A stretch of 64,000 nt of DNA from Streptomyces sp. B21-083 (GCF_036898825.1 NZ_JARUND010000002.1:124001-188000); one strand, 5' to 3'. Shown: positions 19,683 to 29,588, numbered from the stretch's first letter. The notes: generated from the sequence alone by a model not told the origin. Program-made: numbers and translations.

Positions 19683-20876
19683 CTACGCGACCGCGCGCGG
19701 AACCCAGACGGCGGCGTGGAAAGGGCCGTTGGCGGTGACCGGGTCAGCGGACGGAAGTGCCGCGCTGCCCGCGACGACGCCGCGGCGACTGATCTGCGTC
19801 GCGGAGGAGTTGAGACCGCCGAGGGAGGGCAGGTAGGTGAAGTCGCCGTTGTCGACGCGGGCGACGAAGGCGAAGGAGTTGGGGGCGAAGTTGTCACCGA
19901 CCACGACGTTCCCGGCGAGCTGGTCGACCTCGGTGACACCACGCCCGGAACCGATCACGGCACTCGTGTGCGTCGTGAGGTCGAACGAGCTGGAGAGCAG
20001 GCCGTCGCCGCCGACCACGGTGGTCCCGCTGATCAACTGCGCGGTCAGGAAGCGGGACCCCAGGTCGGTGCGGATACCGGTGCGCAGGTCGTAGGCGTAT
20101 CCGGTCAGGCCGTCGCCGGCCGTTCGGGACTGACCGACCACGGTTGAACCGCTCACGTCGTTGGCTGTGCTGGAGCGTCCGCCGAGGGTGCCGAGATCGG
20201 TCATCAACCCGGTGCGCAGGTTGTACGCGAACCCGTGCAGGGTGGTGGCGGGCGTGTTCGGCAGGGACGAACTGCCCACGACGATCGCTCCGTTGACGGC
20301 CGCCGCGGTGCTGGTGCCCGACGGTCCGGCGAGGCTCCCGAGATCGGTCATCGTCCGGGTGCGCAGGCTGTACGCGAACGCGTGGGTGGTGACGTCGCCG
20401 GGCAGTGACGACGTCCCCACCACGGTGTCGCCGCTGAGGCCGGTGATGTCGGTGCTGCCGCCGCCGAGGGTGCCGATGTCCACGAGCCGGCGGGTCCGGA
20501 GGTTGTAGGCGAACCCATGAGCGGGACCGCCGGTGGAGAGGCCCGACCTACCGACGACGTAGTCCCCCTCCACGCCCGTCGCCCGGCTGGAACCCCCCAG
20601 TGTGCCGAGATCGGTCATGGTGTGTCTGCGCAGGTCGTACGCGAATGCGTGTTCGGCGGCGTCGCCGCCCGTGAGTGAACTCCCGACGACCGTGTTGCCG
20701 TCGATGGCGGTCGCCTCGCTGCGGGTGCCACCCAGGGTGCCGAGGTCCCGCACGGTGTACCGCACGGACCCCGCCCCCGGCTCGGCCGACGACGCGTCGG
20801 CCCCGTACGCCGGGCCGGAGCTCACGGCCAGCAGACCCGCACCCACCAGAATCCAGGCACGTAAACGTATGCGCAT
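19683..20876 (-). CDS. Secreted HAF-repeat protein
   Basis: 397 residues from the ATG at 20876 (AGGGGGG lies just upstream); a longer frame to 20972 lacks a ribosome site. The signal peptide MRIRLRAWILVGAGLLAVSS is followed by a chain of HAF repeats: HAFAYDLRRHTMTDLGTLGG, HGFAYNLRTRRLVDIGTLGG, HAFAYSLRTRTMTDLGSL and further variants, with VVGSS or VVGRS between them. At least six units are visible. HAF-repeat proteins are extracellular and of unknown function, probably beta-propellers. No enzyme motif is visible. Its neighbours are also secreted proteins on the same strand. Confidence 0.88.
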   Translation of the reverse strand: MRIRLRAWILVGAGLLAVSSGPAYGADASSAEPGAGSVRYTVRDLGTLGGTRSEATAIDGNTVVGSSLTGGDAAEHAFAYDLRRHTMTDLGTLGGSSRATGVEGDYVVGRSGLSTGGPAHGFAYNLRTRRLVDIGTLGGGSTDITGLSGDTVVGTSSLPGDVTTHAFAYSLRTRTMTDLGSLAGPSGTSTAAAVNGAIVVGSSSLPNTPATTLHGFAYNLRTGLMTDLGTLGGRSSTANDVSGSTVVGQSRTAGDGLTGYAYDLRTGIRTDLGSRFLTAQLISGTTVVGGDGLLSSSFDLTTHTSAVIGSGRGVTEVDQLAGNVVVGDNFAPNSFAFVARVDNGDFTYLPSLGGLNSSATQISRRGVVAGSAALPSADPVTANGPFHAAVWVPRAVA

Positions 20877-21062
20877 GATCCCCCCTGAAACGGTCGACGG
20901 AAACGAACACTGCTCGGCAGACCGCTGTGCCCTCCCCAGGCACGGGCCGACCGGACGTCGCACAGCCTTCACTTGTACATCAGTTCTGACCGGCCGGACA
21001 GTGGCCGGTCAGCCACGGACAGGGCGTTCGCGGTGTGCTGGTCGGCGCCAGTGGTGCGGGGG

Positions 21063-24000
21063 TCACATCCGGGAGTAGCTCCGGGCGGTGATCGTGTCGA
21101 AGGGCAGCCAGAGTACGGGGGTCGCGGCCGGCGGGCTGTCAGGTGTCGTCTGGAGGGCGTCCAGGTCCGTGGCGCCGAGAGCCTGCCGGTAGATACGGAC
21201 CTCGTCGAGAGAACCGTCCAGGGTCTGGGTGCCGTCGGGCTTGCCGCCCAGGCGGAATCCGTCGACCGCGAAGGTGTCGGTGGCGGTCAGGGCGCCGTCG
21301 CCGAGGTTGGTCGTGGCGCTCTGGGATGCCTGGTTGTCCACCGTGAGTGTCAGGGTGTCTCCGGCGCGGACCAGGGTGACGTGGTGCCACGCGTTGTCCC
21401 CGAAGGCGGCCCGGCTCACATCCGCGTCCGGGGCCAGGACGCGGGCTCCTGAGGCACCGGTTTCGATGTCCGCGTAGATGCCGTGGTTCAACGGGCTGGC
21501 GCGCAGCCAGACCTGGCGCTCCGCGCTGCCGGCGCCGTAGGCCCACAAAAGCACTTGATCCGGCGTGGTGGTCGTGGCGGTGGCCGTGGCCGCGTACCTG
21601 AACCACAGTGAGAGGGTGAAGTCGGAGGTCTCGCCCTGTCTGCGCGGTCGCGTCGAGGGGGCTACCGCCTCGGGTGCCAGCGCGAGGCTGGGGCTGTACG
21701 GCACCAGGGCGGCGGTTCCGGCCGTGCCGTTCAGGCGCAGCCCGGTGCCGAGCCTGCCTGCGGTGTCGATGCTTCCGCCGTTGAGCACGTAGGCGTTGTT
21801 GCACAAGCCGGAGTTATCGGGGGTCGCGGGAGTGGTCTCGGGCGCGGCCCGGTGTGCCGGGATCGCGTACATGTACTTGCTGTCGAAGCTCCAGCGCACC
21901 GCGAGACCGGATGTCGGTGAGATCGCTCCGCCGGTGGCGACCGCGCTGCGTTCGGCGGGACCGAGGGCGTGGTCGTAGAGACGGAACTCGTCGAGGTCGC
22001 CGTCGAGAACCTTGGTGCCGTCGGGCTTGGATCCCACTCTGACACCGGTCACACCGCTGGCCCTGGTGCCGGTGAGGGAACCGCTCAGAGCACCGGAGAC
22101 GGTCTCCGACGCCTGGAGGGCGACCCCGTCGCCCTGCGTGCCCCAGACGTCGAACCGCACGTCACTGCCGTGACGTTGCAGCATGAACACGTGCCACTGT
22201 CCGTCGCCGAAGTCCTGTCCGTCGGCATCGGTCGCCACCTGTGCGCCGGGGCCCGTGTCCGGCTCGACCGTGGCCAGCAGCGTTGTCCTTCCGTTCTTGT
22301 ACACCGCCTGGACCCAGAGTTGTGCCTGTCTCGTCCCGTTCGGCCCGTAGGCCCACAGAAGTGCGCGCGGGCTGGTGCCCGTGGCGGAGCCGGAGAACCT
22401 GAACCACATCGCGTAGGTGAAGTCGCGATCGGCGACGTCCAGGGCCGGCGTGAGCTCCGAGGTGACGCCGGGAAGTGCGGAACTCACCGGCAGTGCGTCC
22501 GTGAACCTGCCGCCCGTTGTGGCTCTGGCGCCCAGGAGGGTGCCGTCGGTGCAGTTGCCCGACTCGTCGTCGGTACCCGTGATGCTGGTGATGCTCACCG
22601 CGGTGGTCCGGTCGAGGGCCTGGAAGGGCAGGCGCAGTACGAGGCCGGCGTTGGCGGCGCTGTCCGCCGCCGGGTCGGTGGACCCGCTCACCTTGTCGCG
22701 GCTGGCGGCGGGAGTGGCCAGTGAGGTCCGCTGCGAGGGGGTCAGCGCACTGCGGTACAGGCGGAACTCGTCGATCTTCCCGGCGAAGGGGCTGGAGGCG
22801 TCGACGGGCTTGGCGCCGATGCGGACACCGGTGACGCCGCCGGTGGGAGCGGCTGAGACATCGCCTGTGACGGCACCGGTCGACGCCCCGGCGGGACCGC
22901 TGTCGACCTGGACGTCGAGCCGGGATCCGGTCCGGGTGACCGTGACGAAGTGCCACTTGCTGTCGCCGAAGGCGCACTCGCACCCCGACTTGTCCTCGAG
23001 TGTCGCGCGGGCCCGGTCGGTGCCACTGCTGCTCTGCGCCCACGCGTACAACTGGTTGTTTAGCCGCTGGGTTCTGAGCCAGACCTGGGGTTCCGCTGAT
23101 CCGGTGCCGTTGGACCAGAACAGGATGTGGTCGGGCTCGGACCCGGGGTCCTGCGTCTGCGCCTGGTACTTGAACCACATCGAGTAGGTGAAGTCGCCTG
23201 TCCCCGTACGCAGCGAGCGGGCGTACGGAACCTCGGCGTAGCCACCCGCGGTGAGGGCGAGGCTGTTGTTGTTGCGGGTCGGGTCGGTCGACGCTCGGAG
23301 CGGGTCGGTGCTGCTCAGAGCCGCCGTGGTGGAGCTGAGATAGCCGTCGTTCGCCTGCGGGGAGGCGTCCGGGGTGGTGGCGTCGAGGGTGGGAGTCGGC
23401 TGCGTCGACGTACTCGCGGGCGGTGACGCGTTGCAACCGGTGGCGAGTTGCACCTGGGAGAAGCGGGTGAAGCGGATCTCGTTGGCGGAGTAGCCGGAGG
23501 AGCCCGGTCCGGCCTCGTAGAGCAGACCGATCTCGTTGTCCGCCATCAGGGCCAGGTCGGAGTAGCCCGCCCGGTCGGCGGAACTGACCACCTTCCCTGC
23601 GGGGTTCCAGCTGCCTGCGCAGCGCGACCAGACGGTCATCGTGGTCTTCGCGGGCTGGTTGCTCGCGTTCAGGTCGGCCGGGGCGGACAGCAGGACTTCC
23701 TCCTTCAGGTTCTTGGAGGCGTCCGCCTGCTGCACCGTCAGGACAGAGCCCTGGATGTCGCCGGGCGAGGGCATGGACGGGTTGCCGAAGACTCCGCCCC
23801 CCGGGACCCCGTTGTCCGCGGGCTTTTCGGCGGTGGTGTAGCCGAGCCTCTGCTTGCCGGCGGCACCTTCGTTGCGGGCTGCCAGAAAGATCTCTCCGCC
23901 TGCCACCTCGGTCACGCTCACCTCGGACGGCTTTTTCTCACCGTCCACGTACGAGTTCTCGGCCGGCGCGGCTTTCCACTGCGGAGTCCCGGCACCCGGG

Positions 24001-24815
24001 TCGAGATACAGGTAACCGGCGTAGACGCCGCCTGCTGACTGCTGGTGCGCACCCACGACGAGTCGGTTCCTGTGCGCCCCTTGGGTGAGCTGCACACCGT
24101 GACCGGGGCCGGTCGCGAACCAGTCCGACGCCATGGGCGAGGGAGCGAGGCTGACGTTCAGCGCGGCGGGAGCGCTCCAGGTGAGCCCGTCGTCACTGCT
24201 TTCCTGCACCCAGGGAATCCGGGGGTAGCTGTGGTTGACCGGATTGGAGGTGGAGAGAAGGTAGACACGGTGGTTGACCTCGTCGACCACCGGCGCGGGG
24301 TTGGTCCGGGTGACCGGCGACCCGGCCTCGGTGCCGGCCGGGACCGCGCCGGTTCCGTACGCCCCGGGCGCGGTGGCGCCGCCGGGGACGACCTTGATCG
24401 GCCCCCAGGTACGGCCGTCGTTGGTGGACCGCCGCATGACGATGTCGTTGTCGCCGCGGTCGCCGCAGGACTGCGTCTTACGGCCCTCGGCGAAGGCGAG
24501 GAGCGAGCCGTCTCCCGTACGGACCAGCGCGGGTATGCGGTAGCAGCCGTAGCCGCCCGTTCCCGCCTGGAAGAGGATCTGCTGCGGCATGTCGCCGATG
24601 GAGGAGGCCTTCGTGGAGTTGGCGACGCCGGCTGCCACGGCCTCGGGCGCCACGCCGGGGGTTCCCGCCAGACCGAGAGCGAGGCCGAAGGAGACAGTGG
24701 CGGACCGCCACCGAGGCCGACCCCGGCGGGGGGCGGCTGGGGCTGGAGGGGCCGCCGGAGCCGCTGACTTTCCTGAGATCGTCTTCACCGCGCAAGCGTA
24801 CTGATCCGCTCGCAC
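21063..24815 (-). CDS. Secreted exo-alpha-sialidase (GH33) with three LamG-like domains
   Basis: 1250 residues from a GTG at 24815; a GTG at 24788 (residue 10) is an alternative start. A long N-terminal export region (hydrophobic stretch at about 40-62) precedes a sialidase domain (about 75-450). That domain has the YRIP motif (GCYRIPALV) supplying the first catalytic Arg, Asp-boxes STNDGRTW and SSDDGLTW, and a GYSDLALM...GLLYEAG segment matching the Tyr/Glu region. Three concanavalin-like LamG modules follow (about 480-700, 720-960, 980-1240), each with an FRLGGKPDG- or VRIGAKPVD-like strand and a DEFRLY or DEVRIY end. Sialidases release terminal sialic acids; the LamG modules probably bind glycan. 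Confidence 0.9.
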   Translation of the reverse strand: MRADQYACAVKTISGKSAAPAAPPAPAAPRRGRPRWRSATVSFGLALGLAGTPGVAPEAVAAGVANSTKASSIGDMPQQILFQAGTGGYGCYRIPALVRTGDGSLLAFAEGRKTQSCGDRGDNDIVMRRSTNDGRTWGPIKVVPGGATAPGAYGTGAVPAGTEAGSPVTRTNPAPVVDEVNHRVYLLSTSNPVNHSYPRIPWVQESSDDGLTWSAPAALNVSLAPSPMASDWFATGPGHGVQLTQGAHRNRLVVGAHQQSAGGVYAGYLYLDPGAGTPQWKAAPAENSYVDGEKKPSEVSVTEVAGGEIFLAARNEGAAGKQRLGYTTAEKPADNGVPGGGVFGNPSMPSPGDIQGSVLTVQQADASKNLKEEVLLSAPADLNASNQPAKTTMTVWSRCAGSWNPAGKVVSSADRAGYSDLALMADNEIGLLYEAGPGSSGYSANEIRFTRFSQVQLATGCNASPPASTSTQPTPTLDATTPDASPQANDGYLSSTTAALSSTDPLRASTDPTRNNNSLALTAGGYAEVPYARSLRTGTGDFTYSMWFKYQAQTQDPGSEPDHILFWSNGTGSAEPQVWLRTQRLNNQLYAWAQSSSGTDRARATLEDKSGCECAFGDSKWHFVTVTRTGSRLDVQVDSGPAGASTGAVTGDVSAAPTGGVTGVRIGAKPVDASSPFAGKIDEFRLYRSALTPSQRTSLATPAASRDKVSGSTDPAADSAANAGLVLRLPFQALDRTTAVSITSITGTDDESGNCTDGTLLGARATTGGRFTDALPVSSALPGVTSELTPALDVADRDFTYAMWFRFSGSATGTSPRALLWAYGPNGTRQAQLWVQAVYKNGRTTLLATVEPDTGPGAQVATDADGQDFGDGQWHVFMLQRHGSDVRFDVWGTQGDGVALQASETVSGALSGSLTGTRASGVTGVRVGSKPDGTKVLDGDLDEFRLYDHALGPAERSAVATGGAISPTSGLAVRWSFDSKYMYAIPAHRAAPETTPATPDNSGLCNNAYVLNGGSIDTAGRLGTGLRLNGTAGTAALVPYSPSLALAPEAVAPSTRPRRQGETSDFTLSLWFRYAATATATTTTPDQVLLWAYGAGSAERQVWLRASPLNHGIYADIETGASGARVLAPDADVSRAAFGDNAWHHVTLVRAGDTLTLTVDNQASQSATTNLGDGALTATDTFAVDGFRLGGKPDGTQTLDGSLDEVRIYRQALGATDLDALQTTPDSPPAATPVLWLPFDTITARSYSRM

Positions 24816-24963
24816 TCCAGTACGAAATTTTATGACCTGCTGCCGGAGCGGACGACGCTCACCTCGTGGTGAGTTGACGTACCGTCCGATCCCTGTGTCA
24901 GTGGCGCAGGACCGCCGGGCCGAGATTCATCGCCGCCACCTGTCACGCGCCTGCCAGGCCCTC

Positions 24964-24997
24964 CGGCGGGGGAAGCTGTCGGCCTCCTCCCCCGCCG
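24964..24997 (-). terminator. Hairpin terminator of the small secreted protein gene
   Basis: Perfect 10-base arms (24964-24973 and 24988-24997) with a 14-base loop, 11 bases beyond the stop of the leftward gene ending at 25009. Confidence 0.75.
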
Positions 24998-25008
24998 TGG
25001 GCGTGTGA

Positions 25009-25539
25009 TCAGCAGCGCTTGCTGGAGTAACCCCCCGCAGGTGCGGGGTCACCGGCGGCACGTACGGTGCCCGACGCGGCCGTGCATTCGTTCACGGTGC
25101 TGGTGCCGCTGGACCAGAACTCCTGGCCGTCGGTGTTGGTCCAGGAGTGCTTGCCGAGAACCTCGTCCTGGGAGTAGCTGTAGACAGCGGCGGTCACGTC
25201 GTAGTCCCCGACTGCGTCACGGAAGCTCTGCCAGACCCAGACGTAGCCGTAGTTCTTGGCACAGGACGGCGAGTAGAACTGCTTGACGGACGCGGCGGTC
25301 TTGCCCGCCCGTGTGATGTACCCGGTGGAACCGATCTGATAGGCGTCCGAGCACACCCCGGCCGCCCTCGCCCGCAGACTCGCCGGGTTACCGTCGGCGG
25401 ACGGCGCGGTGGAGGCCGCCGCAGTGGTGGTGCGTGCGGTCGGTGCGGGCGCAGGGCCTGTTCCGGCGGTGGCGATCCCGGCCGGGATGAGAGCGAAGGC
25501 GCAGGCCAGTGCCGCGGTGGTGGTCTTGAGATGACGCAT
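25009..25539 (-). CDS. Small secreted protein of unknown function
   Basis: 176 residues from the ATG at 25539; a longer frame to 25824 has no signal for a start. The protein begins MRHLKTTTAALACAFALIPA, a clear signal peptide, then an Ala/Thr/Pro linker and a globular part of about 120 residues. That part contains four Cys (GVCSDAY, SPSCAKNY, NECTAAS and the final Cys), which could form two disulfides. Segments such as YVWVWQSFRD and QEFWSSGTST suggest a beta-rich fold. I do not recognise the family. A hairpin follows the stop. Confidence 0.75.
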   Translation of the reverse strand: MRHLKTTTAALACAFALIPAGIATAGTGPAPAPTARTTTAAASTAPSADGNPASLRARAAGVCSDAYQIGSTGYITRAGKTAASVKQFYSPSCAKNYGYVWVWQSFRDAVGDYDVTAAVYSYSQDEVLGKHSWTNTDGQEFWSSGTSTVNECTAASGTVRAAGDPAPAGGYSSKRC

Positions 25540-25883
25540 GTGGTGTTTCCCCCTGCTCGTCGTGGTTGAGCCACATGCCATGACCGGTGTCAGGACATGT
25601 GCCGAGACGTGCTCCGAAGTGGGAGACACCGAAAAGGCATGCGTGGTCGGCGCGGGTCCCCGTGGCACGAAGCGAGCACTTCCGGATTCCCCGGAACACT
25701 TCGGACACAAGCTGAGACCCGTTGGTCCCTGAAAGGGTTGTACGGCAGATCTCGCGCACCTCGCGAGGAGGCCGCCCCGGGCGGCACGGTCCCCCCGCCG
25801 GACACTGCCGCGGAGCCGCATCATGGTGAGAGATCACCCAGCCAATGGATCAACCCGTCCCCCGCTCCGGGTACCGTCAGGGT
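25540..25883. other. Divergent intergenic region, no gene seen
   Basis: 344 bases between a leftward exported-protein gene and the rightward RNase J gene. The part near 25560-25700 is less GC-rich than the flanks and should hold both promoters. No operator repeat was recognised. Confidence 0.5.
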
Positions 25884-27569
25884 ATGAGTCATCCGCATCC
25901 CGACCTGAAAGCCGCCCCGCCCCTTCCCGAGGGAGGGCTGCGGGTCATTGCCCTGGGCGGCCTGGGTGAGATCGGCCGCAACATGACCGTCTTCGAGCAC
26001 GCCGGCAAACTGCTCATCGTCGACTGCGGCGTGCTGTTCCCCGAGGAGACCCAGCCCGGCGTGGACGTGATCCTGCCGGACTTCACCTCGATCCGGGACC
26101 GCCTGGACGACATCGTGGCCATCGTGCTCACCCACGGCCACGAGGACCACATCGGCGGCGTACCGTACCTGCTGCGCGAGCGGTCCGACATCCCCGTCGT
26201 CGGCTCCAAGCTGACGCTGGCGTTCCTGGAGGCCAAGCTCAAGGAGCACGGCATCCGGCCGCGCACGGTGCGCGTGCGCGAGAGCGACCGGCGTGGCTTC
26301 GGACCCTTCAACTGCGAGTTCGTGGCCGTCAATCACTCCATCCCGGACAGTCTCGCGGTCGCGATCCGTACCCGTGCCGGCATGGTGCTGCACACCGGCG
26401 ACTTCAAGATGGACCAGTTCCCCCTCGACGACCGCATCACCGACCTGCGCGCCTTCGCCCGCCTCGGCGAGGAGGGCGTGGACCTGTTCCTCACCGACTC
26501 CACCAACGCCGAAGTACCCGGCTTCACAACCTCCGAGCGCGAACTGAACCCGGCGATCGAGCAGGTGATGCGCACCGCGCCGCGCCGGGTCATCGTCTCC
26601 AGCTTCGCCAGCCATGTGCACCGCATCCAGCAGGTCCTGGACGCCGCCCACCAGCACGGCCGCAAGGTCGCCTTCGTCGGCCGCTCCATGGTCCGCAACA
26701 TGGGCATCGCCCGTGACCTGGGCTATCTGAAGGTGCCGTCCGGCTTGGTCGTGAGCACGAAGGAGCTGGAGAAGCTCCCGGACCACAAGATCACGCTGGT
26801 GTGCACCGGCTCCCAGGGCGAACCGATGGCCGCGCTGTCACGAATGGCCAACCGCGACCACATGATCCGCATCGGCAAGGGCGACACCGTCCTGCTCGCC
26901 AGTTCACTCATCCCCGGCAACGAGAACGCCATCTACCGGGTGATCAACGGGCTCACCCGTTGGGGCGCCCACGTGGTCCACAAGGGCAACGCCAAGGTGC
27001 ATGTCTCCGGGCACGCGAGCGCCGGTGAACTCGTCTACTGCTACAACATCGTCAAACCCCGCAACGTCATGCCCGTGCACGGCGAATGGCGTCACCTGCG
27101 GGCCAACGGCGACCTCGCCATCCGTACCGGTGTCGATCCCGAGCGGGTCGTCATCGCCGAGGACGGGGTCGTCGTCGACCTCGTCGACGGGCGTGCCTCG
27201 ATCACCGGCAAGGTGCCCGCGGGCAACGTCTATGTGGACGGCATGGAAGTCGGTGGCGCCACCGAAGCCTCCCTCAAGGACCGCCTGACCCTCGCCGAGG
27301 AAGGTGTCGTCACGGTCGTGGCCATCGTCGACGCCGACACCGGCGCCCTGGCCGAAACCCCCGACTTCCTGGCCCGGGGCTTCGTCCACGACGACACCAC
27401 CTTCGAGTCCGTCATCCCCGTCATCGAGAAGACGCTGGCCACCGCGGCCCAGGAAGGCATCGGGGACGCACACCAGCTCGAAAAGCTCATCGCCCGCGCC
27501 GTGGCGAACTGGGCCTTCCGCACCCACCGCCGCAAACCTCTCATCATCCCCGTCATCATCGACGCCTGA
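25884..27569 (+). CDS. rnj: Ribonuclease J (metallo-beta-lactamase/beta-CASP)
   Basis: 561 residues from the ATG at 25884, the usual length for Streptomyces RNase J. The metallo-beta-lactamase motif HGHEDHIGG (residues about 84-92), an HTGDFKMD segment, the beta-CASP motifs (VSSFASHVHR; VCTGSQGEP) and the C-terminal HVSGHAS are all present. The enzyme is a dual endo- and 5'-exoribonuclease of mRNA decay and rRNA maturation, acting in the cytoplasm. In many Streptomyces this gene lies next to dapA, which is absent here. The gene is followed by a strong hairpin and is probably monocistronic. A weak ribosome site (CAGGG) precedes the start. Confidence 0.93.
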   Translation: MSHPHPDLKAAPPLPEGGLRVIALGGLGEIGRNMTVFEHAGKLLIVDCGVLFPEETQPGVDVILPDFTSIRDRLDDIVAIVLTHGHEDHIGGVPYLLRERSDIPVVGSKLTLAFLEAKLKEHGIRPRTVRVRESDRRGFGPFNCEFVAVNHSIPDSLAVAIRTRAGMVLHTGDFKMDQFPLDDRITDLRAFARLGEEGVDLFLTDSTNAEVPGFTTSERELNPAIEQVMRTAPRRVIVSSFASHVHRIQQVLDAAHQHGRKVAFVGRSMVRNMGIARDLGYLKVPSGLVVSTKELEKLPDHKITLVCTGSQGEPMAALSRMANRDHMIRIGKGDTVLLASSLIPGNENAIYRVINGLTRWGAHVVHKGNAKVHVSGHASAGELVYCYNIVKPRNVMPVHGEWRHLRANGDLAIRTGVDPERVVIAEDGVVVDLVDGRASITGKVPAGNVYVDGMEVGGATEASLKDRLTLAEEGVVTVVAIVDADTGALAETPDFLARGFVHDDTTFESVIPVIEKTLATAAQEGIGDAHQLEKLIARAVANWAFRTHRRKPLIIPVIIDA

Positions 27570-27590
27570 CCCACAGCCCGGCAGCACGAT

Positions 27591-27620
27591 CCCCGGTTCC
27601 GGTCACAGCCGGAGCCGGGG
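27591..27620 (+). terminator. Terminator of the RNase J gene
   Basis: 12-base arms (27591-27602 and 27609-27620) with one wobble pair and a 6-base loop, 21 bases after the stop. The remaining 334 bases to the next gene hold no recognisable feature. Confidence 0.8.
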
Positions 27621-27954
27621 ACACATCCAGTCCGCAACTCCCGCATTTCCCGCCTTCCCCGCGACGTGCCGTAGTCCGTCGCCCCGCACCAGACGCGTCA
27701 GATTCCGCGACCCTCCCCCTTCCGAGCCCCTGGCCAACCGCCGCAGCCGCGCACAGGAGCCCGCAGCGCCCCATGTCCGTGTCCGTGCCGGTGGACGCCG
27801 GCACGCGTACCCGGAGCGACGACCGCGCGACCGTCCCGTGCGGCCGACACGCGCACTCCGGTCAGAAACTTCCTTTACCGGGACTGATCGTCCGCTATCC
27901 CCGATGATGGGGACTGCCTGAGGCAACGGATCAAGGAACACTGGGAGTACGCAC

Positions 27955-29571
27955 ATGGCAGTGGAGGCCGGCACTCAGCAGGATGAGCGCGTCGCGGGGC
28001 GGGTGTGGACGGTACGTCTGGACCCGGACGGCCGCCCTGCCGCCGGCGCGGTCCGGCTCTCCTGCTCCCGCCAGACCTGCGCCGATCAACGCCTTCCCGG
28101 CGGCGCCGCCACGGGACGCAAGGCCGCGGTCGAACACATCAACATGCACCTGGCCCACGTCCGCGCGGGCGGCGGACCGCGCGCCGAGGCATGGTGCGCC
28201 TGCCGCGCCGCCGACTGCGCCTGGCACACCCCCGACCCCACCGCCGTGCCGCGCGGCGGAGCACGGCCGACTCCGGGTCCGGGGCGGTGCGGAGGGCCGG
28301 TGGTCCTGACGGTGTACGCGGACCGGGCGGGGAGGCTGTGGCGAGTCGCGGAAATGTGCGCCCGGTGCGCGGCCACCACTCCCGACTGCCGCGTCCTGGA
28401 CACCGCGCCGTCCCCTGCCCGCACCACCCCGGCCCGGCCGGACCCGGCGGCGCGGAAGCCGGCCGGCGGCACGGCGGGGGACGGCGTGGCGGCGGTCTTC
28501 TCCGACCACGCCCCCTCCCCCACGACCGGTACCTCGTCCGCACCGGCCACCACACCCGCGTCGGTGCCGCCTGCCCGCACGGCCTCCCCGCGCGGGACAT
28601 CCCGGCGGCCGAAGCGGTGGGGGAAGATCGCACAGCGGATCGTGCCGCAGGACCTCGGGCCCGACGTCCTGCGGCTGGAACTCATCGAACTCGGGGACGC
28701 GTTCCGCGCTTACCAGCAGCGCCCCGAGCCCGACCTCGCCGTCCTCGCCGAACTCCACGAGCGCAAGGCCCGCGCCTTCGCTCTGTGGGCCGATGTGAGT
28801 GGCGACGATTCCCTGCGCCAGGAGGCGCACCGGGCTGAGACGGCCGCGCAGACCACCCGCGAGATGCACGCCAACCGCGGTGGCCCGCCCGTCGGCGACC
28901 AACCGGTCGTGGAGCGGCTGCTGACCCGGCAACAGGCCGTGCACGCACGTTCCGTGCTGGACTACGTCGCCGCCCACTGCCCGCTTCCAGCGGCCGAGGC
29001 GCGACTGGCCGTGCTGATGCTCACGCTCCGGTCCGCGCGCGCCGGCACCGGGAACGTCACCGGCCAGGACCTCACCGGCTGGCTGCCGAACGACGCCGAA
29101 CAGGTGCTTCAGCAACTGGTCGAGGCCGACTGGATGATCCTGCCCGGCACCGTCGCCGAGGTGATGGCCTCCCGTTCAGAGAACCCGGCCGCGGTCACCG
29201 TCCCCGCGTTGCTGCCCGAGCAGGACCGCCCGTTCACCTTCGGTAAGACCACCCGCGCGAAGGTGTCCGGCTGGGCGCAGAAAATCGTGGGTGACCGGAA
29301 GATCCGCAAGAAGAAGCTGGGCGCCGCCACCCGGCTCCTGGCCCTGTACGCCGCAGCCCACACCCGCCCAGACGGCCGCCTCGGAAACGCCGAGGACGAC
29401 GGAATCCATCTGGACCAGGCCGCCGCGTTCACCGCACTGTCACCCGAGCAGGTCGCCGAACACGCCCAACTACTGGTCACCGCCGACTGGTTCACCGAAG
29501 CCGACACTGACCAGGGAAAGCTGCGCGGCCGGCTCACCGAGCGCGTTCTGCCGCTGGGCGGACTGCTGTAG
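27955..29571 (+). CDS. Unclassified protein: Cys-rich N-terminus, Pro/Ala linker, twin C-terminal repeats
   Basis: 538 residues; GGGAG lies seven bases upstream of the ATG. Residues 1-145 contain Cys/His clusters (LSCSRQTCADQ, AWCACRAADCAWH, MCARCAATTPDC) that look metal-binding. A low-complexity Pro/Ala/Thr linker (about 145-220) is followed by a basic stretch RRPKRWGKIAQR and a helical segment. The C-terminal half has two similar units, each ending in a helix of the type LQQLVEADWMILPG and QLLVTADWFTEAD, which may be winged-helix modules. A nucleic-acid-binding role is possible, but I do not recognise the family. It converges with the downstream permease, with 17 bases between stops. Confidence 0.7.
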   Translation: MAVEAGTQQDERVAGRVWTVRLDPDGRPAAGAVRLSCSRQTCADQRLPGGAATGRKAAVEHINMHLAHVRAGGGPRAEAWCACRAADCAWHTPDPTAVPRGGARPTPGPGRCGGPVVLTVYADRAGRLWRVAEMCARCAATTPDCRVLDTAPSPARTTPARPDPAARKPAGGTAGDGVAAVFSDHAPSPTTGTSSAPATTPASVPPARTASPRGTSRRPKRWGKIAQRIVPQDLGPDVLRLELIELGDAFRAYQQRPEPDLAVLAELHERKARAFALWADVSGDDSLRQEAHRAETAAQTTREMHANRGGPPVGDQPVVERLLTRQQAVHARSVLDYVAAHCPLPAAEARLAVLMLTLRSARAGTGNVTGQDLTGWLPNDAEQVLQQLVEADWMILPGTVAEVMASRSENPAAVTVPALLPEQDRPFTFGKTTRAKVSGWAQKIVGDRKIRKKKLGAATRLLALYAAAHTRPDGRLGNAEDDGIHLDQAAAFTALSPEQVAEHAQLLVTADWFTEADTDQGKLRGRLTERVLPLGGLL

Positions 29572-29588
29572 GTCGTCGTCCGGGGTGA

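Noticed and set aside
20877..20972. N-terminal extension of the HAF protein
   Set aside because: The signal peptide and ribosome site place the start at 20876.
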